From Erythrobacter colymbi (GTDB taxonomy: Bacteria; Pseudomonadota; Alphaproteobacteria; Sphingomonadales; Sphingomonadaceae), in NCBI RefSeq assembly GCF_002155685.1, contig NZ_MUYK01000001.1:310001-374000 (forward strand): a stretch of 64,000 nt of DNA. The letters run 5' to 3'. Made by a program: the position numbers and the translations under genes. The notes beneath the pieces are model-generated. The model ran no database searches. It was given only the letters and a program-made list of their open reading frames with translations, and was not told the DNA's origin. Positions 10,301 through 17,665 of this stretch are shown here, in pieces (the stretch's first letter is position 1; every line of letters begins with the position of its first letter).

Positions 10301-11679
10301 TCTACGGCAATGCCAATCCGGCGCTGACCTTCACGGTCGGCGGTCTGGGTCTGGTGAACGGCGACCAACTGAGCGGCGCGCTGGCCACCACGGCGGGCAC
10401 GACCACGGGCGTGGGCAATGTCGCGATCACGCAAGGGACGCTAGCGGCAAGCCCGAACTATGCCGTGACCTTCAATCAGGGTATCCTGAGCATCACCCCG
10501 CGTCCGATCACGATCACGGCGGACAATCTCAGCCGCATCTACGGCAACGGCAATCCGGCGCTGACCTTCACCGTGGGCGGTCTGGGTCTGGTGAACGGCG
10601 ACCAGTTGAGCGGCGCGCTGGCGACCACGGCGGGCACGACCACGGGCGTGGGCAATGTCGCAATCACGCAAGGCACGCTCGCGGCGAGCCCGAACTACGC
10701 GGTGACCTTCAATCAGGGCATCCTCAGCATCACCCCGCGCCCGATCACGATCACGGCGGACAACCTCAGCCGCATCTACGGCAACGGCAATCCGGCGCTG
10801 ACCTTCACGGTCGGCGGGCTGGGCCTCGTCAATGGCGACCAGCTGACGGGCGCTCTGGCGACCACGGCGGGCGCGACAACGGGCGTGGGCAATGTGGCGA
10901 TCACGCAGGGCACGCTAGCTGCCAGCGCCAACTACGCGGTGACCTTCAATCAGGGCATCCTCGCTATCACGCCGCGCCCGATCACCATCACCGCCGACAA
11001 CCGCACCCGCATCTATGGCGACGCCAACCCTGCGCTGACCTTCACCGTCGGCGGACTGGGCCTCGTCAACGGCGACCAGCTGACCGGGGCGCTCGCGACC
11101 ACGGCCGGGGCGACGACCGGCGTCGGCGATGTCGCGATCACGCAGGGCACGCTCGCGGCCGGCGCGAACTACGCGGTGACCTATAACAGCGGCATCCTGC
11201 GCATTACCCCGCGGCCGATCACGATCACGGCGGACAGCCTGTCCAAGCTGATCGGCCTCGTCGATCCCGCGCTCACCTACGTCATCTCCGGCGCGGGCCT
11301 CGTCAACGGCGACCAGCTGACCGGCACGCTGCTGCGCGATGCGGGCGAGCTGGTCGGCAGCTACGCGATCCGGCAGGGCACCCTCGCGGCGAGCGCGAAC
11401 TACACCGTCACCTATGTCGGCGGCACCTTCACGATCGACCCCGCGCCGACCCCGCCGGGGCTCGACAACCCGACCTCCTACGATGATCCGCTGATCATCG
11501 ACGAGCCGCCACCCACCCCCGGCGAGGAGGATGACGCCTTCGGGATGGACTTCCCCGAACAGCCCGATGCGCCGCTGATCACCGGCGACACCCTGCTCGA
11601 CGATCCGGTGGCAAGCGGCAACGACGCGCTGGTCACGACCGATCCGGACGATGACGACGACAACGAGGAGGAGCAGTAG
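4309..11679 (+). CDS. filamentous-haemagglutinin-like exoprotein (TpsA) with MBG repeats
   Basis: A 2456-residue secreted beta-helix protein, the predicted passenger of the TpsB immediately upstream. Signal peptide residues ~1-35 (ends GEAAAQG). Residues ~40-190 form the TPS domain: VLNRILPSTNGSVVVINGTV corresponds to the usual NRV...DG segment, and VAFYSPTGFLIGSTAVFDVG replaces the classical NPNGI box. Residues ~200-1850 are Gly-rich beta-helical repeats dominated by GGxGxGGTA motifs. Residues ~1900-2377 hold one degenerate and five clear MBG-type domains of ~79 residues (PRPITITADNLSRIYGNANP...). The C terminus is Pro-rich, then acidic (DPDDDDDNEEEQ). No C-terminal toxin domain is seen, so adhesion or biofilm matrix is likelier than contact-dependent inhibition. 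It ends 1 nt before the CHAT gene. Confidence 0.9.
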   Translation: MTHLPPRNRARMLTGCGSAALALALAAGSGEAAAQGIQAEHNVVYGDASVFDLASPTGGTTLVEANTPTVVIDWTPFEDAQGNALDFLPEGNEAIFQNGPNVLDFAVLNRILPSTNGSVVVINGTVIGRIQQSTARGTPLSPFVAFYSPTGFLIGSTAVFDVGQLLLTTLDTTPENFDSFVQGGTLNLAAQAGSTARISIASGAQISSPAENGFFAVVAADVQMSGTALVNGSQAYVAGEVVNLRLSNGLFDIEIPVGTAAGGNVLRLDGTIGGPASTGGSTDNHVIYGVAAAQNDPISILLGGNIGFAPAQQAGIVNGEIILSANYDVAGRSVNGGSSDEGINARFGAGPGTGDARADIFIENVNASSRLTAVGSHLTRLSAVGGNSTVGGNLLLAGREAAEVRIGAGDAVSVAGNLLVSADVFGALGGVPNILEPSATGGTALIEALSGGLLSVDGSARVSADAYAGSIASVLANAAAQGGTARISADNATISIGSALDLSARAIGGPLSTPLFESTLRGGTAELVATRDSAVTVGTDLTLNTEAFARSFGAADAGEVYGGTSLVSITGSTLGVTGNAFIDASANGTGADSATGGALGDAGEARMLVEEGGIATIGGLLSLSANAGGGYNFGGTGGDALGGVALAITRTGGSLDVTGDFNANADANAGFGAGGGNASGGVAGAIAETGTITLQASASASANAFGGDAFVGNGERGGDGTGGTSVFRAEGTLTQTAALTVGNGINANADGFGGEGGRTDGVIRGGRGGDGRGGSASLGNQADANFVDGAYILAGGDNGTLTAGALSNASARGFGGDGGDYSTFDPDQTADDAGDGGNGFGGTAQIGTALLGGGDGSLGDGLIRLAGIVADVEGGGGDGGRDEGDGFILGTGNGIAGNGTGGAALVTAGGGRLLISSIDLRASGIGGLSRNGGIGQGGLASIAGEADGNLTAGTVFLDAFGQGGFGDGGAGGAATGGTAEIVLDDMRGTFDGVVSLTAIGYGGLGTGGNGGTGSGGTAFIGQRVGTPGIGNFNQIAVVEAHGIGGGAGDGATGGTGIGGTATVQVLGGNALRFNALSVSATGVGGASEGLTPRTTGGNGIGGTASIISLGTGSRIIVDSNSIGEFDDRFTGGAILAALGLGGDTSGGTGIGGSGTGGTILLSAAQGGSITLSQDPAADPFSPGANRLLAYGIGGDSRVDGGTGGLGIGGEATVEADGGTISAGVVNFAVYGEGGASQDTALAIGGGRGEGGARLIRITTGGTLTGEFSEGRAGGFGGAASGGRNGGDGATGTSTIDINGGTFNILGTLRWIDSSTGGAGPVGGNVIAKSGDVPEVAFQASNATIAFTPNGKGESGLVMGLQLTGGAGVTAGGNVSDGLAFIDIGQSTLTGGNIRLENLALGGSVDGQGGIGGSAEASRVDVLISGSTVGLSGTNVISSTAQGGGTVLGFGGNAADAVGPNGTVNVTFAGSDITIVSAGSAPGSLAVQSRAVGGAGQTTGIGIARDASLAINGGRLSVGILKVDSFGAANAFFSGLDGSTAQSGTAQMTVDGDAVVAATTIEITADAFSSFGGSATAGQALLTLPTGSTAQITASDLTLSANAVGGAAGSNVAGRFAIDAGGGSIDVGSLTATASGDAVSGTPLASQIIATGGASVRVGGLLNASALGNITLRTGQGGTIGNTGPNANDTTIIVTSGNTIETIGDGSTGSAIGGQSVTLLAGRSILLGGSVVSQGGAVSLEANRGGLAQPQPQASVITMAPGSRIDAGTGTVSIRLLDGATDPQRVTGAITLATISGRLIDVRHFGTSTGSNIAVRADGVLTASGSGRAIDLASLGGEVINLAGDAGLVLTGGGHYGIFAATPTGSQIGSFANYVRRYNVANSEAYDQLNPGGNFAAFRIAPVLTVSALDAARLYGNANPVFTASFAGFQPGDGVSDLTGAAQLTTSATALSGIGQYAINVALGTLLSEQGYQFAIGTPGVLTVNPRPITITADNLSRIYGNANPALTFTVGGLGLVNGDQLSGALATTAGTTTGVGNVAITQGTLAASPNYAVTFNQGILSITPRPITITADNLSRIYGNGNPALTFTVGGLGLVNGDQLSGALATTAGTTTGVGNVAITQGTLAASPNYAVTFNQGILSITPRPITITADNLSRIYGNGNPALTFTVGGLGLVNGDQLTGALATTAGATTGVGNVAITQGTLAASANYAVTFNQGILAITPRPITITADNRTRIYGDANPALTFTVGGLGLVNGDQLTGALATTAGATTGVGDVAITQGTLAAGANYAVTYNSGILRITPRPITITADSLSKLIGLVDPALTYVISGAGLVNGDQLTGTLLRDAGELVGSYAIRQGTLAASANYTVTYVGGTFTIDPAPTPPGLDNPTSYDDPLIIDEPPPTPGEEDDAFGMDFPEQPDAPLITGDTLLDDPVASGNDALVTTDPDDDDDNEEEQ
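10261..11439 (+). repeat. five tandem 237-bp DNA repeats encoding MBG domains
   Basis: Units begin at 10261, 10498, 10735, 10972 and 11209, each at CCGCG(T/C/G)CCGATCAC; the period is exactly 237 bp (79 codons), and the last unit is shorter (77 codons). Units 1 and 2 encode almost identical protein (NANP/NGNP difference), units 3-4 diverge slightly, unit 5 most. A sixth, degenerate MBG unit precedes them at about 10012-10260. The synonymous variation between units is modest, pointing to recent duplication or gene conversion. Confidence 0.93.
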
Positions 11680-11680
11680 G

Positions 11681-14600
11681 ATGCGCCGCCAACTCTCCTT
11701 GCGCGCGGGCGCCTTGGGTGTCGCCGCCACCCTCGCGCTGGCGCTCGTCGGTCCGGGCGCGGCGCAGAGTGTGCCGGGCGCCGAGCGCGTCAGCCTGCGC
11801 GATACCTTCCCGGTCGGCTCGAATGGCTTGTGCGAGGCACAGATCCTTGCGCCGGAACCCGGAGCGGGCATCCTCGACCGGCGCTATTCGGTGATCTGCC
11901 GCGATGCCGCCGCGCCCGTCGGCACGCTCTATGTCGTGCATGGCGCCGCCGCCGCCGCCCTGCCCGAGCGCTTCGCCGGCGCAGGCGCGCGCTGCACCGA
12001 AGGGGGCGCAGCGCCCGGCCTTGTCGCCGATGCCAAGCGCCTCGATTGCGCACGCGCCGACAGCATCATCCGCACCGAACTGCTCCTCGCCCGCCGCGGC
12101 CAGCGCACCTTCGCCGCCAGCGGGCTTTCCGCCTATGGCAAGGCGCTCGAGATCGCGCTGGCCTCGCTGGCGAGCGACCGGATCGTGCCCGGCACGGTCG
12201 AAATCCCGCTCACCAGCACCACCGACAACCTCGCCTTCGCGCGCCAGCAGGCCGAAGCGATCGCCGCCGACCAGGCGCTGGCCGAGGCCTATCGCCGCAG
12301 CAATGCGGGCAACTTCGCCGAAGCGGCCGAATTCTTCGCGGTGTCCTCCGCCGCGCTCGCCGGGCCGGGTGCGGTCGAGGCGCGGCTCAATCAGGCGCTC
12401 CAGCAATCGAACCTCGGCAACTATGCGGAGGCCGGACGCCTTTTCGCGGCGGCCCGCGCCGACAGCGCCTCGAGCCCGGTGCTCGCGCGGCTGCTGCGCA
12501 ACTATCAGGCGATGGACGCGCTCAACCAGCGCCGCGCCGATGCCGCGCTCGCGATCCTCGATGCGCCGCTGGCGGCCGATTTCGGCGACATCGCCGATCT
12601 GCAGGCGCTGAGGATCGGCCCCGCGCTCGCGGTCCAGCTGGCGAGCGAGAGCGACCGTGTGACCAGCGCCTATTCGGCGAGCCTCACCCCGCGCGAACGC
12701 GGCCAGCTGCTCGACGGGCAGAGCGCCTATCTCAAGGCCAGCGCGCTGCGCCTGCTTGGCCGGGCGGACGAGGCCGCGCCGCTGCTCGGGCAGGCCGAAG
12801 CCGCGCTCTCCAGCGTGAGGCAGGGCCGCGTCGTCTCGGTCGGATGGCTGCGCGCGCAGGTTCTGGGCGAACTTGCAGAAGTTGCCGAACGCGGCGGGCG
12901 TCCGGCCGAGGCCGAAGCGCTGCACCAGCGCGCGGTCGCGCTGATGGATGCGACCTATCCCGGCTCGCCCGCCTATGACAGCGCCCGCGCGCTGCTCGCC
13001 GGGTTCTACGCCCGTTCGGGCCGCAAGCCCGAAGCCCTGACGCTCTACCGCAGCATCGTCGGCGATGCCGAGGGCCGCCCGCTGCCCTCGTTGCGGCGGC
13101 TGCTCGCGCCTTATTTCGATCTGCTGCTGTCGGGCGGAGATAGCCCTGCGGCAGCGTCCGATCTGTTCGCGGCAAGCCAGCTGCTCCAGCGCCCGGGCCT
13201 TGCCCAGACGCAGGCCGTGCTCGCGCGCGAACTCTCCGCAGGGTCGGACGAGGCCGCGCAGCTGTTCCGCTCCAGCACCAACCTTGCCCGCGCGATCGAA
13301 CAGCAGCGGCTCGCCCTGCTCGAATTGCGCGGCGCGGCGGCATCGGGCAACGAGCAGGGTGCCGCGATCACCGCGCGCCAGACCGAGCTCGACCAGCTGC
13401 GCGAGCAACAGGCCGAGGTGCTCCAGAAGCTCGCCGCCTATCCCCGCTACCGCGCGGTCACCGGCAGCGCGATCAGCCTTGCCGACCTGCAGGCGATCCT
13501 CGGCGAGGGCGAGGCCTATGTGAAGCTCGTGACGCTCGAACAGGACGCCTACGTCGTCTACGCCACCCGCGACAGCGCGCGGGTGTGGCGCGCCGATGCG
13601 ACCCCGCAGCAGCTCGAGACGATGGTGAACGGCATCCGCGAGAGCATCGCGGTGGTCGAGGGCGGGCAGGTGCTGACCTATCCCTTCGACATCGCCGCCG
13701 CGCGCACGCTCTACGTGAAGCTCTTCGCCCCCGTCGCCGAGACCCTGCCCAAGGTGCGGCATCTGGTGTTCGAGCCCGATGGCGCGCTGCTCAGGTTGCC
13801 GATCAACCTGCTCGTCACCGACGATGCGAGCGTTGCCGCCTATCAGGCGCGCATCAAGCAGAAGGGCGCGGACGAGTACGACTTCCGCGGCACCAGCTGG
13901 CTCGGGCGCGGCACGCAGATCAGCACATCGGTCGCCGCCTCGGCGTTCCGCGATGTGCGCGCGGCGCGGCCTTCGGATGGCCGCCGCGCCTATCTCGGAC
14001 TTGGCGAGAATGCGCCGCTCGCCGGCGGGGCGAGCACCAACGGCGAGCGCTGCACCTGGTCGCCCAACATCTGGGCCAACCCGATCAAGGCGGACGAGCT
14101 GCGTCGGGCGGCGGGTCGCTTCGGCGGCACGGCGCAGGTGCTGACCGGCGCGGCCTTCACCGATACCGCGGTCGAGAGCCTGCCCGACCTTGGCGAATAC
14201 CGCATCCTCCACTTCGCCACCCACGGCCTCGTCACCGCGCCGCAGCCCGGCTGCCCGCCGCGCCCCGCGCTGCTGACGAGCTTCGGGCAAGGCGCGGCTT
14301 CGGACGGGCTGCTGAGCTTTGCCGAGATTTTCGCGCTGAAGCTCGATGCCGATCTCGTGATCCTTTCGGCCTGCGACACCGCCGGCAGCGCCACGGTCGG
14401 CGCGACCCGCGAGGCGGGGGTGACGAGCGGCGGCGAATTCGCGCTCGATGGGCTGGTGCGCGCCTTCGTGGGCGCGGGCGGGCGGACGGTGCTGGCGAGC
14501 CACTGGCCGGTGCCCGACGATTTCGACGCGACCGGACGCCTCGTCTCGGGCCTGTTCGCCGAGGATGGCCGGGCCACCGCCGAGGCGCTACAGACCTCGC

Positions 14601-14695
14601 AGCGCGCGCTGATGGACGATGCGCAGACCTCGCACCCGTTCTACTGGTCGGCCTTCGCGATTGTCGGCGATGGCGCTGCCCGCCTTGCGCGCTGA
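11681..14695 (+). CDS. exported TPR-CHAT domain protein (caspase-like cysteine protease fold)
   Basis: A 1004-residue protein. The ATG at 11681 follows the tpsA stop by 1 nt and has GAGGAGGAG just upstream. Residues 1-30 are a signal peptide (RRQLSLRAGALGVAATLALALVGPGAAQS), so the protein should act outside the cytoplasm. Residues ~190-480 are TPR-like helical repeats (AEAYRRSNAGNFAEAAEFFAV; LNQALQQSNLGNYAEAGRLF). Residues ~600-1000 form the CHAT domain with the catalytic dyad visible: His848 in HFATHG and Cys898 in LSACDTA. CHAT is a clan CD (separase/caspase-like) peptidase domain. Tight linkage to tpsB-tpsA suggests it processes or releases the TpsA exoprotein, or senses its secretion; that role is inferred. 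Confidence 0.88.
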   Translation: MRRQLSLRAGALGVAATLALALVGPGAAQSVPGAERVSLRDTFPVGSNGLCEAQILAPEPGAGILDRRYSVICRDAAAPVGTLYVVHGAAAAALPERFAGAGARCTEGGAAPGLVADAKRLDCARADSIIRTELLLARRGQRTFAASGLSAYGKALEIALASLASDRIVPGTVEIPLTSTTDNLAFARQQAEAIAADQALAEAYRRSNAGNFAEAAEFFAVSSAALAGPGAVEARLNQALQQSNLGNYAEAGRLFAAARADSASSPVLARLLRNYQAMDALNQRRADAALAILDAPLAADFGDIADLQALRIGPALAVQLASESDRVTSAYSASLTPRERGQLLDGQSAYLKASALRLLGRADEAAPLLGQAEAALSSVRQGRVVSVGWLRAQVLGELAEVAERGGRPAEAEALHQRAVALMDATYPGSPAYDSARALLAGFYARSGRKPEALTLYRSIVGDAEGRPLPSLRRLLAPYFDLLLSGGDSPAAASDLFAASQLLQRPGLAQTQAVLARELSAGSDEAAQLFRSSTNLARAIEQQRLALLELRGAAASGNEQGAAITARQTELDQLREQQAEVLQKLAAYPRYRAVTGSAISLADLQAILGEGEAYVKLVTLEQDAYVVYATRDSARVWRADATPQQLETMVNGIRESIAVVEGGQVLTYPFDIAAARTLYVKLFAPVAETLPKVRHLVFEPDGALLRLPINLLVTDDASVAAYQARIKQKGADEYDFRGTSWLGRGTQISTSVAASAFRDVRAARPSDGRRAYLGLGENAPLAGGASTNGERCTWSPNIWANPIKADELRRAAGRFGGTAQVLTGAAFTDTAVESLPDLGEYRILHFATHGLVTAPQPGCPPRPALLTSFGQGAASDGLLSFAEIFALKLDADLVILSACDTAGSATVGATREAGVTSGGEFALDGLVRAFVGAGGRTVLASHWPVPDDFDATGRLVSGLFAEDGRATAEALQTSQRALMDDAQTSHPFYWSAFAIVGDGAARLAR

Positions 14696-14716
14696 TCGGG
14701 CGGGGGGAGCGCCGGA

Positions 14717-16750
14717 GTGACTGCATTCCGCTGGTTCCGGCGCGGCTGGCGAACGATGCGTGCGGCCGGGCGGCTGCAACTGGCCGCGACCGTGCTGGTG
14801 CTGGCGGGAGCCCTGTTCATCGCCCGCTTCAGCTGGGTACTGCCCGACGGCACGGTGCCCACCCCGCTTACCAGCGAGGCCGAGCGCGCGTTCTATGACC
14901 TGCGCGCCTATTACGCCGCCGATCTGGTCGAGCAGGACAGCCGCATCGTGCTGGTCGCCTATACCGACCAGACGCTGATCAACGCCCGCAAGCGCTCCCC
15001 GCTCGATCGCGGGATGCTGGCGCGCACGCTGCGCAACCTCGACGCGATGGGCGCCAAGGCGATCGGGATCGACATCCTGTTCGATCAGCCGCAGGACGAG
15101 GACGCCGAGCTTGTCGCCACCCTCAAGGCGATGAAGACCCCCGTCGCGGTCGCCTATGCCAATGTTGCCACCAACGAAGACGACGTGGTCTACGAACAGC
15201 AGCAATATCTCGATGCCTTTCAGGCCGAGATTGCCGGGAGCCGCGCCAAATCAGCCAGCATCCGGCTCGACAACACCTTCGGCGCGACGCGGGTGTGGCC
15301 GACCATCGTCCCCGGCCTGCCGCCGCTGCTCGGGCGGGTGATGCTGGCCGACGCGGGGGTAAGCACCGCGCGTTTCGAGGGCTATGAAGGCGCGCTCGAT
15401 TACCGCCGGCCGCGCTATGTCGATGCGCCGCTGTTCGCCTCGCTCCAGATCGATCTCTTGGCCGATCCCGACCCCGAGGTGCTGCCGCTGCTGGCGGATC
15501 AGATCCGCGGCAAATATGTGCTGATCGGCGGCGACATCGTCGATTACGACCGCGTCGAGACGACCTTCACCTCGATCAACGGCGAATTGCCGCCGGGGCT
15601 CGCGGTCCATGCCGAAACCATCGCGCAGATGCTCGATGGCCGGATGCTCGCGCCGATCCCGCAATGGGTGCTGTGGGCGATGGCGGTGCTGGTGGTGCTG
15701 AGCGCGGCGCTGACGGCGCTGCTCGAATGGCCGGTGCGCCGCGTCGCACCTTTCGTGGTCGCGCTGTTCGCGGGTTTCATCGGCATTCCGGTGTGGCTGC
15801 AACTGCGCGATGTCGATACCTACGGGCTGCCTGCGGTGGGATGGCTGGTCGGCTGGATCATCGCCTTTGCCGCCGTCACCGCCGCCGCGCGCGCGGCCGG
15901 ATCGGCGCAGCGCAATTTCGCCACCGGCGCGCTCGGCAAATATATCCCGCGCGACATTGCGCAGGCGATCATCGACAAGCCCGAGCTGCTGGCGCTGGGC
16001 GGCGAGAAGCGCGCGATCTTCGTGCTGTTCAGCGATCTCGAGGGCTTCACCGCCATGAGCCACGCGATTCCGCCGGAAATGGTGGCCAAGCTCCTCAACC
16101 GCTATCTCGACATGCTGAGCCGCGTGGTGCTCGAGCACGGTGGCGTGATCGACAAGTTCGTGGGCGATGCCGTGGTCGCCTTCTGGGGCGCGCCGATCAG
16201 CCGGCCCGACGATGGCGAGCGCGCCGCGCGGGCGGGCTATGCGGTGTGGCAGGCGGGCGAGGCCTTCCGCCGCGAGGTCGCCGCGATGGATGCCTCGCTC
16301 CCTCCCATCGGCCGCACCCGCGTGGGCCTGCATCATGGCGAGGCGGTGATCGGCAATTTCGGCGGCGCGAACCGCATCCAGTACACCGCGCTGGGCGACG
16401 CGATGAACACCGCCGCCAGATTGGAGGCAGCGAACAAGCCGCTCGGCTCCAGCGTCATCGCCAGCAGGGAATTCGCCGAAGCCTCGGGGCTCGACTGGTG
16501 GCGGGCGATGGGCCGGGTGCGGCTGCGCGGCCGTGCCCAGGCGGTCGACCTGTTCGAACCCGCGCCCGGTTTCCCGGCGGACGACCGCGCCGCGCTGGAA
16601 CAGGCCGCGGCGCGCGCCGCCGTTCATCCGGCGGAAGCCATTGCGCTGGCACAAGCGGTTGCGGGTCGTCATCCGCAAGATTCGGCGCTAGAATGTCTCG
16701 TGCAGCGATTGCGGCAGATCGACGAGGAAGGGACCTATGTTCTCAGCTAG
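14717..16750 (+). CDS. CHASE2-domain class III adenylate cyclase
   Basis: A 677-residue membrane protein; GTG start with GGGGGGAG 7 nt upstream. One N-terminal TM helix (~20-40), an extracytoplasmic CHASE2 sensor (~45-310; LDAMGAKAIGIDILFD and KYVLIGGDIVDYDRVET are typical), then three TM helices (~315-395), then a cytoplasmic cyclase domain. Catalytic features are intact: metal-binding Asp440 (FSDLEGFT) and Asp484 (FVGDAVVAFWG), an adenine-type Lys in DKFVGD, and the transition-state Asn and Arg in GDAMNTAARLE. It should convert ATP to cAMP in response to a periplasmic signal. It lies 21 nt after the CHAT gene and overlaps the next gene by 14 nt, so it belongs to the TPS operon. The ligand is unknown. 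Confidence 0.92.
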   Translation: MTAFRWFRRGWRTMRAAGRLQLAATVLVLAGALFIARFSWVLPDGTVPTPLTSEAERAFYDLRAYYAADLVEQDSRIVLVAYTDQTLINARKRSPLDRGMLARTLRNLDAMGAKAIGIDILFDQPQDEDAELVATLKAMKTPVAVAYANVATNEDDVVYEQQQYLDAFQAEIAGSRAKSASIRLDNTFGATRVWPTIVPGLPPLLGRVMLADAGVSTARFEGYEGALDYRRPRYVDAPLFASLQIDLLADPDPEVLPLLADQIRGKYVLIGGDIVDYDRVETTFTSINGELPPGLAVHAETIAQMLDGRMLAPIPQWVLWAMAVLVVLSAALTALLEWPVRRVAPFVVALFAGFIGIPVWLQLRDVDTYGLPAVGWLVGWIIAFAAVTAAARAAGSAQRNFATGALGKYIPRDIAQAIIDKPELLALGGEKRAIFVLFSDLEGFTAMSHAIPPEMVAKLLNRYLDMLSRVVLEHGGVIDKFVGDAVVAFWGAPISRPDDGERAARAGYAVWQAGEAFRREVAAMDASLPPIGRTRVGLHHGEAVIGNFGGANRIQYTALGDAMNTAARLEAANKPLGSSVIASREFAEASGLDWWRAMGRVRLRGRAQAVDLFEPAPGFPADDRAALEQAAARAAVHPAEAIALAQAVAGRHPQDSALECLVQRLRQIDEEGTYVLS

Positions 16751-17483
16751 GATGAAGCGGGCTTTTGCGGCAGCGATGCTTGGCGGTGCGGCGCTGGCCC
16801 TGCCGGTGGCGGCGATGGCGGGTGTGGTGGTGAAGTCCACCGGTCCCTCGGCGACCAAGTATCCGGTCGGCACCAAGCTGGGCGACGATGTGCGCATCAC
16901 TCTCAAGGATGGCGACGCGGTGACCGTGCTGACCGCGCAGGGCACCCGCGTGATCAAGGGCGCGGGCACTTTCCGCGTCGGCGACCGCCCGCAGGTCGCC
17001 TCGGACCGCTTCGCCTCGCTCACGCGGAAGCGCGCCGCCACCCGGGTGCGCACCGGCGCGGTGCGGGACGGGATCGAGGGCGAGGTGACCAATCCCAGCC
17101 TGTGGTATGTCGACATCACCCGCTCGGGCACGGTGTGCCTTTACGATCTCGCCACCGTGCGCCTGTGGCGTCCCGCGACCGAGGGCACGGCGACCTACCG
17201 CATCTCGGCCCACGGCGACACCGATGCCTATGCTGACGTCACCTTCGATGACACCGTCACCGTCGCCGCGCTCGATCCGGCGCGCCTGCCGGTGAGCGAG
17301 GGCGGGCATTACATGGTCACCGGCCCCGATGGCACCACCACCGCGCACCTCAATTTCGTGCTGCTGACCGGCGATTTCGAAGCCCCCGACGCGCTGGCCG
17401 AGGCGCTGATCGCGCGCGGCTGCTCGGTGCAGCTCGAAACCCTCGCCAACACCTTCGAGCAGACCGCCGAAGCGGCAGGCTGA
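16737..17483 (+). CDS. exported protein with FecR-like beta-rich segment, unknown function
   Basis: A 248-residue protein overlapping the cyclase by 14 nt. Residues 1-28 are a signal peptide (MKRAFAAAMLGGAALALPVAAMA). Residues 30-90 (YPVGTKLGDDVRITLKDGDA, then VTVLTAQGTRVIKGAGTFRV) resemble the FecR/periplasmic beta-domain pattern in which a threshold phrase is followed by a gain phrase, but the match is by eye only. The C-terminal half has two cysteines (GTVCLYDL and ARGCSVQ) that could pair. Genes of this kind often follow CHAT/CHASE2 genes in sphingomonads, as far as I recall. It is probably a periplasmic partner of the CHASE2 sensor or the CHAT protein. No enzyme motif is seen. Confidence 0.7.
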   Translation: MFSARMKRAFAAAMLGGAALALPVAAMAGVVVKSTGPSATKYPVGTKLGDDVRITLKDGDAVTVLTAQGTRVIKGAGTFRVGDRPQVASDRFASLTRKRAATRVRTGAVRDGIEGEVTNPSLWYVDITRSGTVCLYDLATVRLWRPATEGTATYRISAHGDTDAYADVTFDDTVTVAALDPARLPVSEGGHYMVTGPDGTTTAHLNFVLLTGDFEAPDALAEALIARGCSVQLETLANTFEQTAEAAG

Positions 17484-17665
17484 CCGCGCGTCATTTCGTC
17501 GGGTTCGCGGGCGAAAACCGGCGATTGCCTGTTGCATCGCGGTGCCAAGCTTGGAACAAGGACGCGTGGGCTTGCGCGCGCTCTGAATCGGCGCGTGCGG
17601 GGCTTTCCTGAAACGGGCTGAGTCAGGGATCAGGGGCGGTGCGCGGGCATCTCGGGGGTATGGGG

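Noticed and set aside
10261..11439. Regular repeats considered as CRISPR or insertion sequence
   Set aside because: The 237-bp units are in-frame protein repeats without unique spacers, terminal inverted repeats or a transposase.
11645..11679. Alternative CHAT start at ATG 11651 within the tpsA end
   Set aside because: It would prefix the signal peptide with an acidic/Thr-Arg tract and lacks a good ribosome-binding site; ATG 11681 has GAGGAGGAG upstream and a normal signal peptide.
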